DNA from: Sphingomonas endophytica | GTDB taxonomy: Bacteria; Pseudomonadota; Alphaproteobacteria; Sphingomonadales; Sphingomonadaceae | NCBI RefSeq assembly: GCF_014199415.1 | Contig: NZ_JACIJN010000004.1 | Coordinates: 62,001 to 126,000, forward strand | DNA: 64,000 bases | Direction of reading: 5' to 3' | Shown: piece by piece, positions 7,520-17,516 of the stretch | Layout: each line of letters starts with the position of its first letter | Position numbering within the stretch: the stretch's first letter is position 1 | Position numbers and translations under genes: made by a program | Notes under the pieces: generated by a model | Seen by the model: the letters and a program-made list of their open reading frames with translations, nothing else | Database searches by the model: none | What the model was told of the DNA's origin: nothing

Positions 7520-8659
7520 ATGACCATCCGCCCCCTCGCCGGCCTGCGCGTCCTCGAACTCGCGCGTATCCTCGCCGGCCCATGGGCCGGGCAGTTGCTC
7601 GCCGATCTCGGCGCGGACGTCATCAAGGTCGAGCGCCCCGGCGAGGGCGACGACACCCGCCATTGGGGCCCGCCGTTCGTCGCCGACACGCCGGGCGAGC
7701 GCGGCTCGGCGGCCTATTATCACGCCTGCAACCGCGGCAAGCGCTCGGTCGCGATCGACATCGCCACCTCCGAGGGACAGGCGCAGGTGCGCGCGCTCGC
7801 CGCCGGGGCGGATGTGGTGATCGAGAATTACAAGGTCGGCGGGCTGACCAAATACGGCCTCGACCCCGCCAGCCTGCGCGCCGCCGATCCGCGGCTGATC
7901 GTCTGTTCGATCACCGGTTTCGGGCAGGACGGTCCCTATGCGCAGCGCGCCGGTTACGACTTCATCATCCAGGGGATGGGCGGAATGATGTCGATCACCG
8001 GCGAGCCCGACGGCCCCCCGCAGAAGGGCGGCGTCGCGCACGCCGATCTGTTCACCGGCGTCTATGCGACGGTCGCGATCCTCGCCGCGGTGGTCGCGCG
8101 CGCATCGAGCGGGGTCGGCACGCATATCGATATGGCGCTGCTCGACACGCAGGTCGCGGTGCTCGCCAATCAGGCGCTCAACTGGATGGCGAGCGGCGTG
8201 GTGCCGCAGCGGCTCGGCAACGGCCACCCCAATCTCGCGCCGTATCAGAGCTTCCCGACGAGCGACGGCGACCTGATCGTCGCGGTCGGCAACGATCGCC
8301 AGTTCGCGAAGCTGTGCGCGGTACTGAAAGTGCCAACACTGGCGGACGACGCGCGGTTCGCGACCAATCCGGCGCGCGTGGCGAACCGCGCCGTTTTGCT
8401 CCCGCTGCTGGTGGCGCGCACTGTCCTATGGCGCGCCGCCGACCTGCTCGCCGCGCTGGAGGCGGCGGGGGTGCCGGTCGGCCCGGTCAACCGCATCGAT
8501 CAGGTTTTCGCCGACCCGCAGGTGATTGCGCGCGGGATGCAACTGGCGATGGCTGGGGTGCCGGGGCTCGCCTCACCAATCCGCTACGACGGCGAACGCG
8601 CGGTGGCGGCGCGCCCGAGCCCGCGACTGGGGGAACATGCGGGTGCTGCGTGGCTGTGA
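7520..8659 (+). CDS. CaiB/BaiF (class III) CoA-transferase
   Basis: 379 residues. The opening PLAGLRVLELARILAGPWAG and LADLGADVIKVERPGEGDDTR are the hallmark of family III CoA-transferases, which move CoA between carboxylic acids using an aspartate nucleophile. The glycine-rich SGVGTHIDMALLDTQVA region around the middle matches the family. ATG 7520 is chosen because the conserved N-terminus begins right after it; a longer upstream reading adds nothing conserved. It is divergent from frmA. The acyl substrate is not predictable. Confidence 0.9.
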   Translation: MTIRPLAGLRVLELARILAGPWAGQLLADLGADVIKVERPGEGDDTRHWGPPFVADTPGERGSAAYYHACNRGKRSVAIDIATSEGQAQVRALAAGADVVIENYKVGGLTKYGLDPASLRAADPRLIVCSITGFGQDGPYAQRAGYDFIIQGMGGMMSITGEPDGPPQKGGVAHADLFTGVYATVAILAAVVARASSGVGTHIDMALLDTQVAVLANQALNWMASGVVPQRLGNGHPNLAPYQSFPTSDGDLIVAVGNDRQFAKLCAVLKVPTLADDARFATNPARVANRAVLLPLLVARTVLWRAADLLAALEAAGVPVGPVNRIDQVFADPQVIARGMQLAMAGVPGLASPIRYDGERAVAARPSPRLGEHAGAAWL

Positions 8660-8741
8660 TCGCCTCAAAGAGGCTATCAATCCACTTGGCATCCGCTGAG
8701 CATAAATGACCTGATCTAATCAAAGGAGCACGTCGACTCGC

Positions 8742-8939
8742 GTGAGCCGTTCAATCGAAGACGATGTACCGGATTTACATGCCTTGCCACGAGGCTCACC
8801 TCGCCACTACGATTTATTTGAAGACTTGGTTATAAACGCGGCCACCCAGCAAAAATACAATGCTGTTTTATCTCTAGGGCGTTTGATCGTAAACACTAGT
8901 GAAGAATCGCGGTTCTGGACCAACATTATAATTGACTGA
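8742..8939 (+). CDS. Possible small protein in AT-richer islet
   Basis: 65 residues from a GTG, with aaaggag 13 bases upstream (longer than ideal spacing). The sequence is hydrophilic and acidic at the start (SIEDDVPDL) with one helix-like stretch (YNAVLSLGRLIVN). It overlaps the end of the opposite-strand membrane protein gene by 66 bases. No family is recognised; a chance open frame is quite possible. Confidence 0.25.
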   Translation: MSRSIEDDVPDLHALPRGSPRHYDLFEDLVINAATQQKYNAVLSLGRLIVNTSEESRFWTNIIID

Positions 8940-9494
8940 AGCGTGCGAGAGCAGGTCATTCAAATCCATCTGCATCGCCATTAGTATCTCATTGACATAC
9001 TCGATTGCGGCCGCAAGGCCTCGCTCAGCATCAACACCTCGAATTAACGAATAATCATCCCAAACGCTTGCGATTATGTCCATTGCTTCAGCCGAGGCAA
9101 GTGCGCACGATATCGACAAATGATTTCTGTCTGGCTGGCTTGCCACAATCCGGAGCATCTCCGATCTACGAGCAGCGCGAATCGCTACATGGCGTAATGC
9201 ACGAGTCCATAGATCAGAATCGAAATTATCGGCCTTCCAAGAAATGTTGAAAGCTCGCCTCGTCTCCATAAGTATAGCAGTGGCTTCATGACACGCCTCT
9301 GCTACATGGATAGCGCTCCGCCTATCCGCGTCGGCCGCAACTTTCGCATTTCTTAGCAGTTGATGCAAATTGATTCCGAGTGGAACAACTAAGGCAACTA
9401 TTACCGCCAAAGCCGTCGCGATCGAAGAGATAGCACTCCATTCGTAATCACGCAGCGTTAGAAAAACAGGGTGATCGGATTTCACGACACTCAT
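8874..9494 (-). CDS. Orphan membrane-anchored protein, unknown function
   Basis: 206 residues from ATG 9494 (MSVVKSDHPVFL). One strong transmembrane segment lies at about residues 17-40 (SAISSIATALAVIVALVVPLG). It is followed by a largely helical cytoplasmic or periplasmic domain (HVAEACHEATAILMETRR, ALASAEAMDIIASVWDD). The frame is open upstream to a GTG at 9560, so the start is uncertain; neither has a good ribosome binding site. Base and codon use is clearly AT-richer than the GC-rich neighbours, suggesting acquisition. I recognise no family; the layout (anchor plus helical domain) resembles phage-resistance or sensing accessory proteins only in the most general way. Confidence 0.6.
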   Translation of the reverse strand: MSVVKSDHPVFLTLRDYEWSAISSIATALAVIVALVVPLGINLHQLLRNAKVAADADRRSAIHVAEACHEATAILMETRRAFNISWKADNFDSDLWTRALRHVAIRAARRSEMLRIVASQPDRNHLSISCALASAEAMDIIASVWDDYSLIRGVDAERGLAAAIEYVNEILMAMQMDLNDLLSHASVNYNVGPEPRFFTSVYDQTP

Positions 9495-9601
9495 TGTGCG
9501 CCGTGTAGCTTTAGACCACAAGAGCAATTTAGATGGCTGATTAGCAAAACTAACCTGCACCCACTGCCGTGTTAGCCATTTATCTCGGCAAACGCCCCCG
9601 C

Positions 9602-10369
9602 CTACCGCAACGGCGCCCGTACCGGCACCCCCGCCGCCGCCAGCGCGTCATGCGCCTCCGCCACCGTCGCCTGACCGAAATGGAAGATCGACGCCGCCAG
9701 CACCGCCGAGGCATGCCCCTCGACCACCCCTGCGACCAGATCGTCCAGCGACCCGACCCCGCCGCTCGCCACCACCGGCACCGCGGTGCGGTCGGCGATC
9801 GCGCGGATCAAGTCGAGATCATAGCCCCCTTTGGTCCCATCGCGGTCCATCGAGGTCACCAGCAACTCGCCCGCGCCCAGCTCGGCGAGCCGCAGCGCGT
9901 GTTCGACCGCGTCGATCCCGGTCGCGCGCCGCCCGCCGTGCGTGAACACCTCCCAGCCGTCCCCGCTACGCCGCGCATCGACGCTGGCGACGCAGCACTG
10001 GCTGCCGAACCGCTCGGCGATGTCGGCGACCACCTCGGGGCGCGCGACGGCGGCGGAATTGACCGCGACCTTGTCCGCCCCCGCCAGCAGCAGCGCGCGC
10101 GCATCCTCGGCGGTGCGCACCCCGCCCCCGACGGTCAGCGGCATGAAGCACACCGCCGCGGTCCGCCGCACGACGTCGAGGATCGTGCCGCGCGCCTCAT
10201 GACTCGCGGTGATGTCGAGGAAGCAGAGTTCGTCGGCCCCCGCCGCGTCATAGGCGCGCGCCTGTTCGACGGGATCGCCGGCATCGACCAGATCGACGAA
10301 ATTGACGCCTTTGACGACGCGCCCGCCGGCAACGTCGAGGCACGGGATCACACGGGCGCGAACGGTCAT
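9602..10369 (-). CDS. hisF: Imidazole glycerol phosphate synthase, cyclase subunit
   Basis: With HisH forms the glutamine-dependent enzyme making IGP and AICAR in histidine synthesis. 255 residues, (beta/alpha)8 barrel. The N-terminal [19 protein letters not shown] carries the catalytic Asp11-type residue. [11 protein letters not shown] and the phosphate-binding [11 protein letters not shown] follow, and [12 protein letters not shown] carries the second catalytic Asp. It is the last gene of the minus-strand his cluster, separated from hisA by a transporter gene and a secreted protein gene. Confidence 0.96.
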   Translation of the reverse strand: MTVRARVIPCLDVAGGRVVKGVNFVDLVDAGDPVEQARAYDAAGADELCFLDITASHEARGTILDVVRRTAAVCFMPLTVGGGVRTAEDARALLLAGADKVAVNSAAVARPEVVADIAERFGSQCCVASVDARRSGDGWEVFTHGGRRATGIDAVEHALRLAELGAGELLVTSMDRDGTKGGYDLDLIRAIADRTAVPVVASGGVGSLDDLVAGVVEGHASAVLAASIFHFGQATVAEAHDALAAAGVPVRAPLR

Positions 10370-10409
10370 GCGCGGCTCATGCCCGCGCGGCGGCGGCGGG
10401 GCAAGCGGG

Positions 10410-11105
10410 TCAGAAGGGCGCGGGGATGAAGCGCGTGACAGTCGCGGTCGTCACTTGGTCGCCTGGCACGTAGCGAAGCTCGGTCACAATAGCGCCGCGC
10501 TGACCCATCCACATCACGATCTCGTTTTGCTCGCGTAAGATCATCCATGGCTGCACGCGCGCGAGTTCGCGACGGAGCCCTGCCGCCGTCACGCACAATC
10601 GCGATCCGGTACGGTCGGTACAGCGATAGCGCGGGGCGCCATGCCCGGCGCGCCACTCGTGCAAGCGCGTGAGTTCAGCGATGGCAACGGCGGGAGCAAG
10701 GTCGGGGTGCGTCCCGACATAGCCTCCTGTCGGGCAGCCAGCGCCACTGCCGAGCGCGACTTCGGGACGTGATCGAGCCCGGTCGACGTCCAGATATTGC
10801 GGTCCCCCCGTGTCGTCGGAATGAAGACGACTGAAGGACACACGCCAATAATGGCGCAGACAGCCTCCGCCGGGCAGTGCGGTCGCACGCTCGACCATCG
10901 TCAGCTCGGTCGTTCCGGGCGGCGGGAGCGCATCGCCTACGTGCCGCACCTCCACGATCGGCTCGTGCGGATAACCGGCGAGCGCCAGCTCGCCCGCCGT
11001 CGCGGGCGGCAGCCGCATGATCTCCTCCAGCGTCGGCGTGGCGGCAGCGGCGAGCAGCAAGGCGGCGATCATGACGATAGTATTAGCGCCCTGCGCACGC
11101 GCCAC
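10410..11105 (-). CDS. Secreted protein of unknown function inside the his cluster
   Basis: 231 residues from a GTG (ATG 11072 is an alternative). The N-terminus [18 protein letters not shown] looks like a cleavable signal peptide. The mature part has a few cysteines ([28 protein letters not shown]) that could form disulfides in the periplasm. No family is recognised. It lies 12 bp after the BASS transporter gene and 40 bp before hisF, in the same direction, so it is probably cotranscribed. Nothing links it to histidine synthesis. Confidence 0.7.
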   Translation of the reverse strand: MARAQGANTIVMIAALLLAAAATPTLEEIMRLPPATAGELALAGYPHEPIVEVRHVGDALPPPGTTELTMVERATALPGGGCLRHYWRVSFSRLHSDDTGGPQYLDVDRARSRPEVALGSGAGCPTGGYVGTHPDLAPAVAIAELTRLHEWRAGHGAPRYRCTDRTGSRLCVTAAGLRRELARVQPWMILREQNEIVMWMGQRGAIVTELRYVPGDQVTTATVTRFIPAPF

Positions 11106-11117
11106 CCAGCACCCGCG

Positions 11118-12104
11118 TCACCCGTTTTGGTCAGCCCGCTCCGCATAGCGCCGCGCCAGCCATGCGCAGACGAACAATTGCACCTGATGGAAGATCATCA
11201 GCGGCAGCACGACCAGCCCGACGCTGTGCGACGGGAACAGGATCGCCGCCATCGGGATGCCGCTCGCCATGCTCTTCTTCGAGCCGCAGAAGACGGTCGC
11301 GATCTCGTCGGGCACCGTGAACCCCGAGGCGCGCGACGCAAGCGTCATCGCAGCGATCACGATCGCGAGGATCACCAGCGAGACGAGCACGATCGCCACC
11401 AACGTGAGCGGCGAGACATGGTGCCACAATCCCGCGACCACCCCCGCGCCGAACGCGGCATAGACGACCACCAGCACCGATCCGCGATCGACCACCTTGG
11501 TCAGCAGCGGATGCGCGAGCAGCCAGCCTTGCGCCCACGGCCTGATCGCCTGCCCGACGACGAACGGCAGCAGGATCTGCAGGGCGATGTCGCGCAACGC
11601 GTCGAGCGACAGCCCGCCGCTGGCGGTCGCGAGCAATTGCGCGACCAGCAACGGGGTGATGACCACGCCGACGAGGTTCGACAGCGACGCGCTGCACAGC
11701 GCCGCGGGCACGTTGCCGCGCGCGATCGAGGTGAAGGCGATCGACGACTGGACGGTCGACGGCAGCAGGCAGAGATACAATAGCCCGGTGACGATCGGCG
11801 CGGGAAGCCACGCGTGCGTCGCCGCCGCGACGCCGAGGCCGATCAGCGGGAACAGCAGGAAGGTGCTGGCGAACACCAGCAGCTGCAACCGCCATTGCGC
11901 CAGCCCCGCCCAGATTGCCTGCGGCGCGAGCCGCGCGCCGTACAGCAGGAATAGCAACGCCACGGCGACGGTGGTGCCATGTTCGACCCACACCGCCGCT
12001 TGCCCACGCGCCGGCAGCACCGCGGCGAGCGCGACGGTCGCGATCAGCAGCAGCAGGAAGCGGTCGGCGCGCGCCAGCACCGCGCCGATGTGCCCGGCCC
12101 TCAC
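11118..12104 (-). CDS. Bile acid:sodium symporter family (BASS, YfeH-type) transporter
   Basis: 328 residues from a GTG, with about ten hydrophobic segments. Segment FLLYGARLAPQAI and the conserved region SLSNLVGVVITPLLVAQL fit the ten-helix BASS fold (PF13593-type, as YfeH); a second conserved stretch is FCGSKKSMASGIPMAAILF. Likely an inner-membrane Na-coupled carrier of an organic anion; the substrate is unknown. It starts only 5 bp after hisA and is therefore embedded in the histidine operon, an unusual position. Confidence 0.85.
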   Translation of the reverse strand: MRAGHIGAVLARADRFLLLLIATVALAAVLPARGQAAVWVEHGTTVAVALLFLLYGARLAPQAIWAGLAQWRLQLLVFASTFLLFPLIGLGVAAATHAWLPAPIVTGLLYLCLLPSTVQSSIAFTSIARGNVPAALCSASLSNLVGVVITPLLVAQLLATASGGLSLDALRDIALQILLPFVVGQAIRPWAQGWLLAHPLLTKVVDRGSVLVVVYAAFGAGVVAGLWHHVSPLTLVAIVLVSLVILAIVIAAMTLASRASGFTVPDEIATVFCGSKKSMASGIPMAAILFPSHSVGLVVLPLMIFHQVQLFVCAWLARRYAERADQNG

Positions 12105-12109
12105 GCCGG

Positions 12110-12844
12110 TCAGCGTCCCGCCACCCGCAGCGCGTCGCCGAGGTCGAGCCGCCCGTCGTACAAGGCGCGCCCGGTGATGACGCCCTCGACGCCGTCATCG
12201 GCATGCGCGGCGAGTTGGTGAATGTCGTCGATGTCCGCGACCCCGCCGCTGGCGATCACGGGAATGCGAACGTCACGCGCCAGCGCGACGGTCGCGGCGA
12301 CGTTGCAGCCCTTGAGCAACCCGTCGCGCCCGACGTCGGTAAACAATACTGCCGCGACGCCCGCATCCTCGAACTGCCGTGCGAGATCGGCGACGCTGGT
12401 GGTCGAGACCTCCGCCCAGCCCTTGGTCGCGACCATCCCGTCGCGCGCGTCGACCGCGACGACGATATGGCCGGGATAGCGCGCCGCCATGTCGCGCACG
12501 AACTCCGGTTGCTCCAGCGCGGCGGTGCCGATCACCACCCGCGCGACGCCGAGATCGAGCCATGCCTCGACCGCCTCGGGCGTGCGGATGCCGCCGCCGA
12601 GCTGCACCTTGCCGGGGAAGGCCGCGACGATCCCGCGCACCGCCTCGCCGTTGACGCTCTCGCCCGCGAACGCGCCGTCGAGATCGACGACGTGCAGGTG
12701 CGTCGCACCCGCCGCCGCGAAGGCGCGCGCCTGCGCGGCGGGATCGTCGCCATAGACGGTCGCGCGCGCCATATCGCCCTCGGCGAGCCGGACGACCTGT
12801 CCGCCTTTGAGGTCGATCGCGGGGAAGACGATCAGGGACGCCAT
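12110..12844 (-). CDS. hisA: Phosphoribosylformimino-5-aminoimidazole carboxamide ribotide isomerase
   Basis: ProFAR isomerase of histidine synthesis, 244 residues, (beta/alpha)8 barrel. The N-terminus VFPAIDLKGGQVVRL carries the catalytic Asp. HVVDLDGAFAG, VQLGGGIRTPEAV, FTDVGRDGLLKG (second catalytic Asp) and IASGGVADIDDI follow in order. ATG 12844 overlaps the end of hisH by 13 bases. A much longer frame open upstream is a shadow of hisH. Confidence 0.96.
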   Translation of the reverse strand: MASLIVFPAIDLKGGQVVRLAEGDMARATVYGDDPAAQARAFAAAGATHLHVVDLDGAFAGESVNGEAVRGIVAAFPGKVQLGGGIRTPEAVEAWLDLGVARVVIGTAALEQPEFVRDMAARYPGHIVVAVDARDGMVATKGWAEVSTTSVADLARQFEDAGVAAVLFTDVGRDGLLKGCNVAATVALARDVRIPVIASGGVADIDDIHQLAAHADDGVEGVITGRALYDGRLDLGDALRVAGR

Positions 12845-13437
12845 GCCAGAAACCTTTCGAGCAGCGCCAGGCCGTAGCGCTGGCTCTTTTCGGGGTGGAA
12901 TTGCACGCCGAGCACCGTGTCGCGCGCGACCGCGGCGGTCACCGGGCCGGCATGGTCGGTGGTCGCGACCACGCCGGCGCCGGTGAAGGCGTAGCTGTGA
13001 AGGAAATAGGCCTCGCCGGGGACGATCAGCGGATGGCCGGCGGTCGGCACCACGTCGTTCCAGCCCATGTGCGGGACCTTGGCGTCGCTGCCCGCCGGGT
13101 CGATCCGGCGCACGCTGCCCGCGATCCAGCCAAGCCCCGTATGGACGCCAAGCTCCTCGCCGGTCTCGGCAAGCAATTGCATCCCGACGCAGATGCCGAG
13201 AAACGGCGCGCCTTGCCCGAGCGCGCGCTCCTCCAGCGCCGCGACCATCCCCGGCACCGCGCGCAAATTCGCCGCGCACGCGCCGAACGCGCCGACACCG
13301 GGCAGCACGATGCGATCGGCGCGCCGCACCACCTCGGGGTCGGCGGTGACGGTCAGATCGGTGCAGCCCGCCGCGCGCAGCGCGTTCTCGACCGAGTGCA
13401 GGTTGCCGGCCTGATAGTCGATCAGCGCGAGCGTCAT
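12832..13437 (-). CDS. hisH: Imidazole glycerol phosphate synthase, glutaminase subunit
   Basis: Class I glutamine amidotransferase partner of HisF, 201 residues. The nucleophile cysteine is in FLGICVGMQLL, the oxyanion region in PGVGAFG, and the catalytic His-Glu pair in GVQFHPEKSQ. The start at ATG 13437 ([12 protein letters not shown]) overlaps the stop of the upstream YciI gene (ATGA), implying translational coupling. Confidence 0.96.
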   Translation of the reverse strand: MTLALIDYQAGNLHSVENALRAAGCTDLTVTADPEVVRRADRIVLPGVGAFGACAANLRAVPGMVAALEERALGQGAPFLGICVGMQLLAETGEELGVHTGLGWIAGSVRRIDPAGSDAKVPHMGWNDVVPTAGHPLIVPGEAYFLHSYAFTGAGVVATTDHAGPVTAAVARDTVLGVQFHPEKSQRYGLALLERFLAWRP

Positions 13438-13745
13438 GCCAGCCACCCGTGCAGCTCGGTCGCGGCGAAGCTGGCGTTGAACGGCACGACCTCGGCGGTC
13501 GCGACCCCGCTGGCCACGAACGGATCGGTCGCGACCACCTGTTCCACCGCCGCGCGCGCGCCGCGCATCACGATCACCCCGCCGGTGCGCGGTGTCCGCC
13601 GCCCCACGACGAGAAACACACCCTGTCCGAACCCTTGCTCCAGCCACGCGACATGCGCCGCCATCTGCGCATCCACCTCGTCGAGCGGGCGCACATAGCT
13701 GAGCAGCACCACGCACAGCTCGCCGCCGGCGCGGAACCCGGTCAC
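13434..13745 (-). CDS. YciI-like small protein between hisB and hisH
   Basis: 103 residues from a GTG that overlaps the hisB stop (GTGA), while its own stop overlaps the hisH start. The sequence ([37 protein letters not shown], then [16 protein letters not shown]) has the ferredoxin-like layout of the YCII family, including the conserved His of the AHVAWL segment and the Asp-Pro-Phe turn. Biochemical role is unclear; the tight packing in the his operon suggests coordinated expression. Confidence 0.85.
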   Translation of the reverse strand: MTGFRAGGELCVVLLSYVRPLDEVDAQMAAHVAWLEQGFGQGVFLVVGRRTPRTGGVIVMRGARAAVEQVVATDPFVASGVATAEVVPFNASFAATELHGWLA

Positions 13746-14329
13746 AGCGTCCCCTTGGTCGAGGGGATCGCATCGGCCTTGCGCGGATCGATCTCGACCG
13801 CGGCGCGCAGCGCGCGTGCCAGCCCCTTGAACATGCTTTCGGCGATGTGATGGTTGTTGTCGCCGTACAATGTCTCGATGTGCAGCGTGATCCCGGCGTT
13901 CTGCGCGAAGCTGTGGAAGAAATGCTGGAACATCTCGGTATCCATGCCGCCCAGCCGCGCCTGCGAGAACCGCGAACGCCACACCAGCCACGGCCGTCCC
14001 GAAATATCGAGCGCGACGCGGGTCAGCGTTTCGTCCATCGGGCTCAGCGCATCCCCGTAACGGCGGATGCCGCGCTTGTCGCCGAGCGCCTGCGCCACCG
14101 CGCTGCCGATCGCCAGCGCGGTATCCTCGACGGTGTGGTGCTCGTCGATGTGCAGGTCACCGTCGCAGCGGACGTGCAGGTCGATCAGCCCGTGGCGCGA
14201 GAGCTGTTCGAGCATATGGTCGAAGAAGCCGACGCCGGTCTTCACGTCGTAGACGCCCGTCCCGTCGAGGTTGACGGTGACGGCGACCTTCGTCTCCGAA
14301 GTGTCGCGGCGGATCGTGGCGGTGCGCAT
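13742..14329 (-). CDS. hisB: Imidazoleglycerol-phosphate dehydratase
   Basis: Dehydrates IGP to imidazole acetol phosphate, 195 residues, the monofunctional form. The Mn-binding signatures are visible: [24 protein letters not shown], and the second-half [10 protein letters not shown] with [17 protein letters not shown] 14329 ([15 protein letters not shown]) is chosen over an upstream in-frame ATG because it matches the usual start. First gene of the minus-strand his cluster; divergent from sspB. Confidence 0.96.
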   Translation of the reverse strand: MRTATIRRDTSETKVAVTVNLDGTGVYDVKTGVGFFDHMLEQLSRHGLIDLHVRCDGDLHIDEHHTVEDTALAIGSAVAQALGDKRGIRRYGDALSPMDETLTRVALDISGRPWLVWRSRFSQARLGGMDTEMFQHFFHSFAQNAGITLHIETLYGDNNHHIAESMFKGLARALRAAVEIDPRKADAIPSTKGTL

Positions 14330-14430
14330 ATCGCGTCGTCCATAACGCGCCGCGCTGCACAGGCAACCTTGCCGCGTAACCTTACCAAGCATGCTTGACC
14401 GGGGCGCGCACCGCGCTACCCATGGCGGCC

Positions 14431-14916
14431 ATGAGCGATATGCTGCCCGACAGCCTGATCCCCTATGACGAAATCGTGCAGGAAGCCCTGCGCGCGGTCG
14501 TGGGGCGTGTGCTGGGAACCGTGGCCGAGTCGGGCGGCCTGCCGGGCGAGCACCACTTCTACATCACCTTCAAGACGCAGGCGCCGGGGGTCGACATCCC
14601 GCAGCGGTTGATCGAGCGCTTCCCGGACGAGATGACGATCGTCCTCCAGAACCGCTTCTGGGACCTGACCGTCGATCAGGAGCGCTTCTCGGTCGGCCTC
14701 AGCTTCAACCAGGTGCCGTCGAAGCTGGTCATCCCCTATTCGGCGATCACCGGCTTCCACGACCCGACGGTCAATTTCGAGCTGCGCTTCCAGGCGCAGG
14801 AAGGCCCCGGCGACGGCCCCGGCCCGCACGATCCGGCCGAGAACGACGGCCCGAGCGTGACCCCGGTCGAGGATGGCTCGAACGTCGTGGCGGTGGACTT
14901 TAAAAGGAAGAAGTGA
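14431..14916 (+). CDS. sspB: SspB-type ClpXP adaptor (alphaproteobacterial)
   Basis: 161 residues from ATG 14431 ([21 protein letters not shown]). The core [36 protein letters not shown] and [18 protein letters not shown] matches the alpha-type SspB family, which binds degradation tags and delivers substrates to ClpXP. After an acidic Gly/Pro linker the tail ends [10 protein letters not shown], the kind of short basic tail that contacts the ClpX N-domain. The longer frame starting at 14395 is less likely. Confidence 0.88.
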   Translation: MSDMLPDSLIPYDEIVQEALRAVVGRVLGTVAESGGLPGEHHFYITFKTQAPGVDIPQRLIERFPDEMTIVLQNRFWDLTVDQERFSVGLSFNQVPSKLVIPYSAITGFHDPTVNFELRFQAQEGPGDGPGPHDPAENDGPSVTPVEDGSNVVAVDFKRKK

Positions 14917-15036
14917 CGATGCGAGCGGCGCACCAGTGCGCCGCGGTCGCATCGCGACGCATCGGCACGGCCGGCGCGGCAACGCCCGCGTCCGACGTCG
15001 TGGGATTTACTCCCATGACGTGCCCTTTGCCGTTGG

Positions 15037-15116
15037 CGTCACCCCGGGCTTGATCCGGGGTCCCGCTTCTGCCGCGATCAGAAGAAGCGGGGTCCCGGAT
15101 CAAGTCCGGGACGACG
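15037..15116. repeat. Palindromic repeat, family B, copy 2
   Basis: Inverted repeat with arms cttgatccgggg and cccggatcaag, closely matching the copy at 5751. It lies between sspB and the GNAT gene. Confidence 0.9.
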
Positions 15117-15131
15117 AAGTAAGGCTGACAC

Positions 15132-15545
15132 ATGATCGACTTCATCCCTAACCCCGGCGACGCCGAACTCGACGCGATCCTAGCCCCGCTCGCCGCGCAC
15201 AACGACGCCGCCGCCGGCCCGACCGAGCGCCACAAGGTCGCGTTGGTCCTGCGCGACGACGCCGGCGCCGCGATCGGCGGCCTGTGGGCGGAAGCGAGCT
15301 ATCGCTGGCTGTTCGTCAAATATCTCGCGCTTCCGCCGGAAGCGCGTGGCAAGGGACAGGGGCGCGCGCTGATGCTCGCCGTCGAGGACGAAGCGCGGCG
15401 GCTGGGCTGCGTCGGCATCTGGCTCGACACGTTCAGCTTTCAGGCGCGCGGCTTCTACGAGAAGCTGGGTTACGGCGTGTTCGGGCAGATCGACGACTAT
15501 CCGCCCGGCGAGGCACGCTTCTTCCTGTCGAAGCGGATCGGCTGA
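15132..15545 (+). CDS. GNAT family N-acetyltransferase
   Basis: 137 residues. The acetyl-CoA pyrophosphate-binding motif A is PEARGKGQGRALM near residues 73-85 (Q/R-x-x-G-x-G/A form), followed by the typical C-terminal WLDTFSFQARGFYEKLGYGVFGQI segment, where FYEKLGY is motif B. The acceptor substrate cannot be predicted. Placed between repeats of families B and D, so probably transcribed alone. Confidence 0.9.
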   Translation: MIDFIPNPGDAELDAILAPLAAHNDAAAGPTERHKVALVLRDDAGAAIGGLWAEASYRWLFVKYLALPPEARGKGQGRALMLAVEDEARRLGCVGIWLDTFSFQARGFYEKLGYGVFGQIDDYPPGEARFFLSKRIG

Positions 15546-15573
15546 GCCACACCCCCGTTATCCCCGCCCCCTC

Positions 15574-15667
15574 CGTCATCCCCGCGAAGGCGGGGATCCA
15601 GAACCCCTGACGTAGCGGCCCTTGCGAGAACCTGCGCGTCTGGATTCCCGCCTTCGCGGGAATGACG
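15574..15667. repeat. Palindromic repeat, family D, copy 1
   Basis: Arms gtcatccccgcgaaggcggg and cccgccttcgcgggaatgac form a long inverted repeat between the GNAT gene and fumC. A related copy is at 38184. Confidence 0.9.
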
Positions 15668-15717
15668 AGAGGGGAGCGGGTTGCGCAACAACCGCCCGCC
15701 CGGCCAGTTATCCCCGC

Positions 15718-17115
<1,398 letters not shown>

Positions 17116-17130
17116 TCCTGAACCAATCTT

Positions 17131-17206
17131 CGTCATTGCGAGCGTAGCGAAGCAATCCAGGGCGTCCTGGTCCGGCCCTGGATTGCTTCGCTACGCTCGC
17201 AATGAC
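17131..17206. repeat. Palindromic repeat, family A, copy 3
   Basis: A near-perfect copy: left arm gcgtagcgaagcaatccag, right arm its complement, closed by cgtcattgc / gcaatgac. Between fumC and a pair of small genes. Confidence 0.93.
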
Positions 17207-17303
17207 AACTGGTCATTTCATCATGATCTGACGTCTGCTCAGCTTCCCGGAACCCCACCGCTCCCCCGGCATTGTTGATGCGAAACGAACAGGGGTCATC
17301 ACC

Positions 17304-17516
17304 ATGGGTGCAACCACGATCGGCGCGCTGATTGGCGGCGCGATCGACTCGATGTCGGGCGACGACAGCGCCGCGGACGGCGCATTGTATGGCGCGATCA
17401 CCGCCAACGTCCTGAAGGTCGTGCTGCCGGTGGTGGCGACCTGGGCGATCGGCTGGGGCGTGCTGAAGGGAATCGAAATCCTCGGTGACAGCGTATCGGA
17501 AAGGATCAAGGCATGA
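17304..17516 (+). CDS. Small glycine-rich membrane protein, first of a pair
   Basis: 70 residues. The N-terminal half is glycine-zipper-like (IGALIGGAIDSMSGDDSAADGALYGAI) and is followed by a hydrophobic helix (VVLPVVATWAIGWGVL). The stop overlaps the ATG of the next small gene (ATGA), so the two are probably translated together. No named family; glycine-zipper proteins often associate with membranes, but function is unknown. Confidence 0.6.
   Translation: MGATTIGALIGGAIDSMSGDDSAADGALYGAITANVLKVVLPVVATWAIGWGVLKGIEILGDSVSERIKA

Noticed and set aside
12845-13279. Apparent fusion of upstream sequence to HisA
   Set aside because: The extra 145 residues overlap hisH in another frame and lack conserved sequence; HisA is full length from 12844.
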